Below, one piece after another: positions 6,443 to 9,601 of a stretch of DNA of 9,601 nt. The notes beneath the pieces were generated by a model. It was not told the DNA's origin. It was given only the letters and a program-made list of their open reading frames with translations, and did no database searches. This DNA comes from JAUWQU01 sp964605095 (GTDB lineage: Bacteria > Planctomycetota > Phycisphaerae > SM23-33). The first letter of the stretch is position 1; the number at the start of each line of letters is the position of its first letter. A program made the translations under genes and the position numbers. The stretch spans positions 1 to 9,601 of the forward strand of contig CAZSBS010000186.1 in assembly GCA_964605095.1 (NCBI GenBank), in the 5' to 3' direction.

Positions 6443-6470
6443 ATTCTAGCAAGGTCCGCCAGCCATGCAA
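6443..6470 (-). promoter_or_regulatory. promoter of the rpsP-trmD-rplS-yraN operon
   Basis: On the minus strand, TTGCAT (6470-6465) and TAGAAT (6448-6443, 5/6 match) are 16 nt apart. TGC directly before the -10 box makes it an extended -10 type. The transcript would have a leader of about 80 nt before the rpsP GTG. Confidence 0.55.
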
Positions 6471-6473
6471 GGG

Positions 6474-6543
6474 GTTTCTTGGGAAGTTTCTTGGCAAGAA
6501 GAGAAGGTAAAGAAGGCAGTAGGAAGTAGTAGTCAGGAAGTAG
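6474..6543. repeat. short tandem repeats upstream of the rpsP promoter
   Basis: A 12-nt unit is duplicated at 6474-6485 and 6486-6497 (GTTTCTTGGGAA, then GTTTCTTGGCAA). AGGAAGTAG occurs at 6521-6529 and 6535-6543 within a purine-rich run that continues to about 6556. No gene is seen between 6443 and 6668 on either strand. Confidence 0.6.
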
Positions 6544-6668
6544 GAGAAGCAGAAGATCCGGTCCCATTTCAGAGGCGGGGGGCCGGGGGCGGGTCTTCCG
6601 GGGGAACGGCCTGCCGGCCTGGCATGCCTTGCCGATGACGCGGAGGTGATCTGCTTGCCACGCCGTAG

Positions 6669-6891
6669 CCTTTCAGCGAAGGCGGGCCGTCGCAGGACAG
6701 GCGCGGCCTGGAATGTCGCTATTGCGGCTGCAAGCACTTCCGGGTAATCTACACGCGCCGGGGATGGGGCGACAAGTTCATGCGCCGGCGGGAGTGTCAC
6801 CATTGCGGAAATCCGTGCCCGTTTCGACGGAATCACACAGGTGGTTGAGCTGTTATGCACAGAATCGAAGAAGGAGCAGCCGAACAAGTGA
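6669..6891 (+). pseudogene. remnant of a small zinc-ribbon protein gene, probably frameshifted
   Basis: The frame 6669-6848 encodes LECRYCGCKHFRVIYTRRGW from 6708, followed by a second cysteine pair, RRRECHHCGN. This CxxC...CxxC pattern with V-YTRxxWG and RRRxCxHCG resembles small zinc-ribbon proteins common in planctomycete-like genomes. The frame has an in-frame TAG at 6666-6668 and no ATG, GTG or TTG before the ribbon. After CHHCG the sequence loses the family pattern. A shift at about 6807 continues as EIRARFDGITQVVELLC and ends at TGA 6889-6891, which looks more protein-like. I read this as a decayed gene lacking a start and carrying one frameshift. A short real gene with an unusual start is less likely. 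Confidence 0.45.
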
Positions 6892-6906
6892 ATGCATGCG
6901 ATTCTG
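6860..6906. repeat. 8-bp inverted repeat upstream of the metalloprotease gene
   Basis: CAGAATCG (6860-6867) is mirrored by CGATTCTG (6899-6906) with 31 nt between. A small hairpin, AACCC/GGGTT around TGC, follows at 6907-6919, about 28 nt before the ribosome site of the next gene. It may be an operator or an end of inserted DNA; I cannot tell which. Confidence 0.3.
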
Positions 6907-6958
6907 AACCCTGCGGGTTTAGAACACATGATTCATGACTTTCGGCAAGGAGAAATGC

Positions 6959-7981
6959 ATGAAGAAGCTATTTATGGTGATTGTCATCTGTGCTTCATGG
7001 ACTCAATTGGCTTGTGCGCAGATAAGGCTTGGAAATGATACAATCCTTGCTTTCGCTACCGTTGATGAAGGCAAACAGATTCTTACAGCGAAAGACGACT
7101 TTATCCGTTGCATGAGTCCTTTTGATCGTGCAGCCAGGATGAAAACGGATAAGGATGTTTCCGAGGAGGTTTACTTGGAGTTTGTTGGTAAGAACGTGCT
7201 TGCATGGACTGGTGCCGAACAGCAGAAGATTACCACCTCTTTTCAGGGTGTTCGGACGGCACTTGAAGCTCTATCTTTACCATTCCCCAAGAAGGTGTTC
7301 TTTGTCAAGACAACAGGAAACGAAGAAGGCGGAGCGGCATACACCCGGGCCAACGCCATTGTTTTCCCAAAAGATGATCTGAGAGCACCTTTAGCTAAGA
7401 TCCAAAAAACTATCTGCCATGAACTCTTTCACATCATGTCCAGAGCGAATCCCGATCTGCGCGAGAAACTCTACGCGACGATCGGCTTTGCTAAGTGTAA
7501 CGAGGTTGCATTCCCACCGGAGCTTAAGTCGCGAAAGATCACAAACCCTGACGCACCGAGAAACGACCATTGCATCCGCGTGAAGGTCGGCGTCAAGGAG
7601 CATTGGGCCATTCCCATCCTGTTTTCGAGCGTTGAGAAATACGACGTGGACCGCGGCGGGGAGTTCTTCAACTACCTTCAGTTCCAGTTGCTTCTGGTTG
7701 ATCGGCCAAATGGTGGCCCCACGGACAGACCGATGGGCGACGGCCAGAAGCCGAAACTCGTGGGTATGCAACAAGTGTCCGGATTCTTTGAGCAGGTGGG
7801 CAAGAACACAGGATACATCATTCACCCCGAGGAGATATTGGCTGACAACTTTGCACTGCTGGTGTTGGGACAGCGGAACCTGCCCTCACCGGAAGTAATC
7901 GAGAAGATCGAGGCAATCCTCAAGGACAGGAAAACTGCCGAACAAAGCGCTGCAGCGGACGCGGACAAGCCGCGCCGTTGA
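6959..7981 (+). CDS. secreted HExxH zinc metalloprotease-like protein
   Basis: A 340-aa exported protein with a zinc-metallopeptidase signature. I start at the ATG at 6959, not the upstream ATG at 6935, because AAGGAG (6947-6952) is 6 nt before it and the signal peptide begins there: MKK, hydrophobic LFMVIVICASW, and an A-C-A site that suggests cleavage near residue 20. HELFH at 154-158 gives two zinc-binding His and the catalytic Glu. HPEEILADNFALL at 289-301 is a good candidate for the third ligand, Glu, as in gluzincin-like families with a long gap between motifs. I do not recognise a named family; substrates would be in the periplasm or outside. Its base composition is visibly more AT-rich than its neighbours, especially in the first 500 nt, which suggests recent transfer. 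No partner gene adjoins it. The C-terminus is charged and probably disordered. Confidence 0.8.
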   Translation: MKKLFMVIVICASWTQLACAQIRLGNDTILAFATVDEGKQILTAKDDFIRCMSPFDRAARMKTDKDVSEEVYLEFVGKNVLAWTGAEQQKITTSFQGVRTALEALSLPFPKKVFFVKTTGNEEGGAAYTRANAIVFPKDDLRAPLAKIQKTICHELFHIMSRANPDLREKLYATIGFAKCNEVAFPPELKSRKITNPDAPRNDHCIRVKVGVKEHWAIPILFSSVEKYDVDRGGEFFNYLQFQLLLVDRPNGGPTDRPMGDGQKPKLVGMQQVSGFFEQVGKNTGYIIHPEEILADNFALLVLGQRNLPSPEVIEKIEAILKDRKTAEQSAAADADKPRR

Positions 7982-8028
7982 AACAGAAAACGGATCAGAA
8001 CTATTTTATATTCTGTTGCCATAGTGTG

Positions 8029-8331
8029 TTATGTGCCATTTGTTGTTTCGAGTGGTTGTTTTCTGGGTCGGCCTCGGGGGCGAATGGTCAGGTCGAGTTT
8101 CAGTTTGCGGCTTAGGGCCTTGATCCAGCTTGCTGAACCGTACGGCAGAACGGTTTCGATGCTCCGGGAAATCGCGAGGGATTCATCTTCGTCCGGGTGC
8201 CGGTGAACGTAACGGCGCCATTTCCGCTGGCGTTTTTTCGCATCCGCATCCGCGTCGTCAGCCATCGGCCCATGCAGCGGCGCCGGGTCCAGCAGATCGT
8301 TCGGCTCAGCGAGCTTCGGCGTGTTCTAGCC
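8029..8331 (-). pseudogene. C-terminal remnant of a REP-associated tyrosine transposase (RAYT, IS200-like)
   Basis: The readable frame runs from a TAG at 8331-8329 to the stop at 8029; an ATG at 8265 is internal to the family. It encodes KWRRYVHRHPDEDESLAISRS, then ETVLPYGSASWIKALSRKL and the ending RPRGRPRK. This is the typical tail of RAYT/Y1-type transposases: W-RYVN-P--E-EL---R-SI-RG-P-G---W, then L-L--TLR-RGRPRK. The HUH catalytic motif and the Tyr domain, which come earlier in the family, are missing, and no continuing homology is seen beyond 8331. The transposase is therefore inactive here. Its position about 200 bp from the GTAG-hairpin units at 8537-8617 fits the known link between RAYTs and REP elements. 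Confidence 0.7.
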
Positions 8332-8415
8332 AAGATCGATGCAATGGGCGGTAAGGTTGAAATCAGGATTGCAGACGCAGCCGACGAAACACCCCCTCAA
8401 GATGACGACACTTGA
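8287..8415 (+). pseudogene. possible C-terminal fragment of an XRE/HigA-type antitoxin
   Basis: A short + strand reading encodes VQQIVRLSELRRVLAKIDAM, then GGKVEIRIADA. This resembles the last helices and final strand of antitoxin-like helix-turn-helix proteins (pattern SLDRLVRLLEALG--VEIR). No DNA-binding domain or proper start precedes it, and its first part overlaps the transposase remnant on the other strand. It may be chance. Confidence 0.25.
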
Positions 8416-8430
8416 CGCCCCACTCTTCTT

Positions 8431-8452
8431 GCCCGGCGTGTGCCCGGCGTGT
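8431..8452 (+). repeat. perfect 11-bp tandem duplication
   Basis: GCCCGGCGTGT occurs at 8431-8441 and again at 8442-8452 with no mismatch. Confidence 0.8.
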
Positions 8453-8488
8453 CAAGGTGGACCACGTTGGCTGACTAGGATTGGGCAA

Positions 8489-8512
8489 GCCCCTCGACGA
8501 GGCTCGGGGCGA
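8489..8512 (+). repeat. 24-bp module, single copy (CCCTCGACGAGGCTCGGGG core)
   Basis: The core 8490-8509 is nearly self-complementary and matches the tandem pair at 8900-8947 in all but two or three positions. Modules of this type (CTCGACNAGGCTCGGG) are, from general knowledge, frequent dispersed repeats in environmental bacterial genomes. Confidence 0.75.
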
Positions 8513-8536
8513 GCGGGAGCTTGCGGTGGCGCTGCG

Positions 8537-8562
8537 TTCGTAGTGGCGTCGTAAGACGCTAT
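8537..8562 (+). repeat. REP-like unit 1 (GTAG plus hairpin)
   Basis: GTAG at 8540-8543 is followed directly by a hairpin: stem GCGTC (8546-8550) and GACGC (8555-8559), loop GTAA, with two further outer pairs (one G-U). This is the layout of REP elements, where RAYT transposases recognise a GTAG-type tetranucleotide at the foot of a hairpin. Confidence 0.7.
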
Positions 8563-8567
8563 CTTCG

Positions 8568-8593
8568 TTTGTAGTGCCGCCGTCAGGCGGGAT
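8568..8593 (+). repeat. REP-like unit 2 (GTAG plus hairpin)
   Basis: GTAG at 8571-8574, stem CCGCC (8577-8581) with GGCGG (8586-8590), loop GTCA. Flank and loop match unit 1, but the five stem pairs differ while pairing is kept. Confidence 0.7.
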
Positions 8594-8617
8594 ATGCCCT
8601 TACGGGCACACTACGAA
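8592..8617 (-). repeat. REP-like unit 3, inverted (GTAG plus hairpin)
   Basis: On the minus strand GTAG is 8614-8611, the stem is TGCCC (8608-8604) with GGGCA (8599-8595) and the loop is GTAA. It faces unit 2 tail to tail, sharing two bases, so units 2 and 3 together form a BIME-like inverted pair. Confidence 0.7.
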
Positions 8618-8636
8618 CAGGGATATGCCCTCACCC
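8604..8636 (+). repeat. 33-bp direct repeat, copy 1
   Basis: It includes the outer half of REP-like unit 3 and the following GGGATATGCCC segment. It matches copy 2 at 8788-8820 in 31 of 33 positions. Confidence 0.8.
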
Positions 8637-8722
8637 TCCTTCGCCAAGGCTACGGAGGGCAGGCGGGCATGAGCCTTCGGCTCACCCGAAAGAACGAAAA
8701 GGGGAAAAGGCGAAAAGCCGAG
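8637..8722 (+). repeat. repeat modules: CGCCAAGGCTACGGAGGG type and 8-nt GAAAAGGX units
   Basis: TTCGCCAAGGCTACGGAGGG near 8640-8659 belongs to a widely dispersed module type; a degenerate inverted relative is visible at 6661-6683. CGGAGGGCAGGCGGGCA at 8653-8669 recurs exactly at 8776-8792. TGAGCC/GGCTCA (8670-8675, 8679-8684) is a 6-bp hairpin. GAAAAGGG, GAAAAGGC and GAAAAGCC follow head to tail at 8696-8719. Confidence 0.6.
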
Positions 8723-8724
8723 GA

Positions 8725-8750
8725 CCCTGCTTCGCTGGAGCTACGCAGGG
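8725..8750 (+). repeat. CCCTGC/GCAGGG hairpin module
   Basis: CCCTGC (8725-8730) pairs with GCAGGG (8745-8750) across a 14-nt loop. It is another stem-forming module of the mosaic and is followed by CTTCGCG. Confidence 0.5.
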
Positions 8751-8787
8751 CTTCGCGAGAACGAGGACGAGGGGCCGGAGGGCAGGC

Positions 8788-8820
8788 GGGCACACTACGA
8801 ACGGGGATATGCCCTTACCC
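8788..8820 (+). repeat. 33-bp direct repeat, copy 2
   Basis: Same sequence as 8604-8636 with two changes. On its left it joins the GGAGGGCAGGCGGGCA module in place of a complete hairpin stem, so the REP-like unit here is truncated (GTAG at 8798-8795 on the minus strand without its pairing arm). Confidence 0.8.
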
Positions 8821-8899
8821 CTTGGGGGCAGGTCTCCCCGAAGGGGCCGTTGGCCTGATCGGCTCCCTTCAAAGCGTCAATCGGGATGCCTGCCTGCCA

Positions 8900-8947
8900 G
8901 CCCCTCGACGCGGCTCGGGGCAAGCCCCTCGACGAGGCTCGGGACAA
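8900..8947 (+). repeat. two tandem copies of the 24-bp module
   Basis: Units at 8900-8923 and 8924-8947 differ at two positions. Both share the CCCTCGACG...GCTCGGG core with the copy at 8489-8512. Confidence 0.85.
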
Positions 8948-9020
8948 GCGGGTCGGCATACCCCCAACTGCCCGAACATCCACTCGCAGAGCACCAGCCG
9001 TTTATCAAGCCGCTCAGCCA

Positions 9021-9601
9021 TTACCGCTCACCTTCCAGACGCTCTATTTCGCGATCGAAATCGCTTTCGAACAGTCGGTCCTGAACGATTCGGTATTTCT
9101 CGAACTCGCTTTCCGCGAATTCCTTGGCAAGCTCGCCCGGCACCTTGCCGCTATCCGACAGAATCCGTCGATCATCCATTTTCAGAAACAAATCAAGCCG
9201 CTTCGCCCAGTCCTCCATGGTCATCGGAATCCTTCGCTTCGCCCGTTCCTCGGCGAGTTCCAGGTATGCGTTGACGACGCGCCCAAGCGAATCGAGTTCT
9301 TCTCTCGTCAGATAATTCTTGGCGACCGAGACGTCGGGCTTGAGGATTTTGCCGTCGGGAGCATTATCCCACGTAGTCAGTCCCATGTTTGGCTTGGCGC
9401 TGTCGGCCCGTTGTCTGATCAGTTCGGCGGCCGTATTGCCGTGAATGGCGTAGTGAAGCTTGTTCTGCACTTTGGCGAAAAACTCCCGCGTGGTCGGGGC
9501 GTCCGCGTTGTAGTCCACGCTGGTTGCGTATATATCCGTGATCTTCTTGTCACCGCCGTTCTGATAGTGTAGGGATTCAGCCGGTTTGAAAAGGGGGTCT
9601 T
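9021..9601 (-). CDS. RhuM-family protein, C-terminal part, 5' end outside window
   Basis: RhuM-family proteins (called virulence proteins after a Salmonella pathogenicity-island gene) have no firmly known activity and are often found in genomic islands near restriction or toxin genes. The frame enters from the right edge and ends at TAA 9023-9021. Family blocks appear in order: KKITDIYATSVDYN, TTREFFAKVQNKLHYAIHG, TAAELIRQRADSAKPNMGLT, VAKNYLTREELDSLGRVVNA, PMTMEDWAKRLDLFL, ILSDSGKV, then EYEKYRIVQDRLFESDFD-like EFEKYRIVQDRLFESDFDRE. This covers the conserved C-terminal two thirds. Just before KKITDIYATS the visible residues (DPLFKPAESLHYQNGGD) do not fit the pattern I recall at that point, so the N-terminal part may be rearranged. 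The codon use is less GC-biased than the operon genes. Confidence 0.85.
   Translation of the reverse strand, partial: DPLFKPAESLHYQNGGDKKITDIYATSVDYNADAPTTREFFAKVQNKLHYAIHGNTAAELIRQRADSAKPNMGLTTWDNAPDGKILKPDVSVAKNYLTREELDSLGRVVNAYLELAEERAKRRIPMTMEDWAKRLDLFLKMDDRRILSDSGKVPGELAKEFAESEFEKYRIVQDRLFESDFDREIERLEGER

Larger units (their letters stand above)
8431..9020. other. gene-free repeat mosaic between transposase remnant and RhuM gene
   Basis: About 590 bp with no believable gene. The frames that stay open, such as 8594-9274 on +, are translations of repeats and continue antisense into the RhuM gene. The stretch is packed with at least six kinds of short module, several in two or three copies, many able to form hairpins. 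The last 70 bp before the RhuM stop show nothing I recognise. Confidence 0.7.

Noticed and set aside
4965..6449. Long + strand open frame of 494 codons across the operon
   Set aside because: It lies antisense to rplS, trmD and rpsP, which are certain; GC-rich coding DNA leaves such frames open on the other strand.
6051..6929. N-terminal extension of TrmD by 293 codons
   Set aside because: The frame is open but crosses rpsP on the same strand and the promoter; TrmD homology begins exactly at the ATG at 6050.
8480..8950. CRISPR array
   Set aside because: Repeats are of several kinds, irregularly spaced or directly adjacent, with no uniform spacers and no cas genes in the window.
8594..9274. 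+ strand frame of 226 codons
   Set aside because: Its first part translates repeat modules and its last part is antisense to the RhuM gene.
8886..9572. + strand frame of 228 codons near the right edge
   Set aside because: It is antisense to the clearly RhuM-like frame and begins in the 24-bp repeats.

Overview
The window is GC-rich bacterial chromosome. The mix of genes suggests a member of the Planctomycetota or a similar metagenome-derived lineage: an Fkp-like fucokinase, a double zinc-ribbon membrane protein, a RAYT-type transposase remnant and many short dispersed repeats. This is inference from gene style; no marker here fixes the taxon.

Layout, left to right. (1) 2-985 +: C-terminal part of a GHMP sugar kinase of the L-fucokinase/Fkp type, entering from the left edge. 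(2) 1201-1272 +: tRNA-Thr(CGU). (3) 1360-3162 +: a beta-class DNA methyltransferase fused to a C-terminal Mrr-like PD-(D/E)XK nuclease domain, possibly a one-protein restriction-modification enzyme. (4) 3238-3990 +: a zinc-ribbon protein with two membrane segments and an apparently leaderless promoter. (5) 3991-4299: hairpin-rich convergent spacer. (6) 6352-4300 on the minus strand: the housekeeping operon rpsP-trmD-rplS-yraN, with a promoter at 6443-6470. rimM and rnhB, often found in this cluster in other bacteria, are absent between these genes. (7) 6474-6891: short repeats and a broken zinc-ribbon reading frame. (8) 6959-7981 +: a secreted HExxH metalloprotease-like protein of visibly lower GC. 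(9) 8029-8331 -: C-terminal fragment of a REP-associated tyrosine transposase (RAYT). (10) About 8431-8950: a dense mosaic of short repeat modules. (11) 9021-9601 -: C-terminal part of a RhuM-family protein running off the right edge.

Two repeat stories stand out. First, at 8537-8617 there are three 26-nt units, two on + and one on -. Each has a GTAG tetranucleotide at the foot of a hairpin, and the stem bases differ between units while pairing is kept. They lie about 200 bp from the RAYT remnant, as expected for a REP/BIME system. Second, repeats built from 9-nt units occur upstream of the methyltransferase (1312-1338) and inside two conserved genes: yraN (4695-4767) and trmD (5772-5807). 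Because 9 is a multiple of 3, the insertions keep the reading frame and add low-complexity peptides to otherwise conserved proteins.

The left and central parts mix core genes (tRNA, rpsP operon) with accessory ones. The right third is mostly accessory or decayed DNA.
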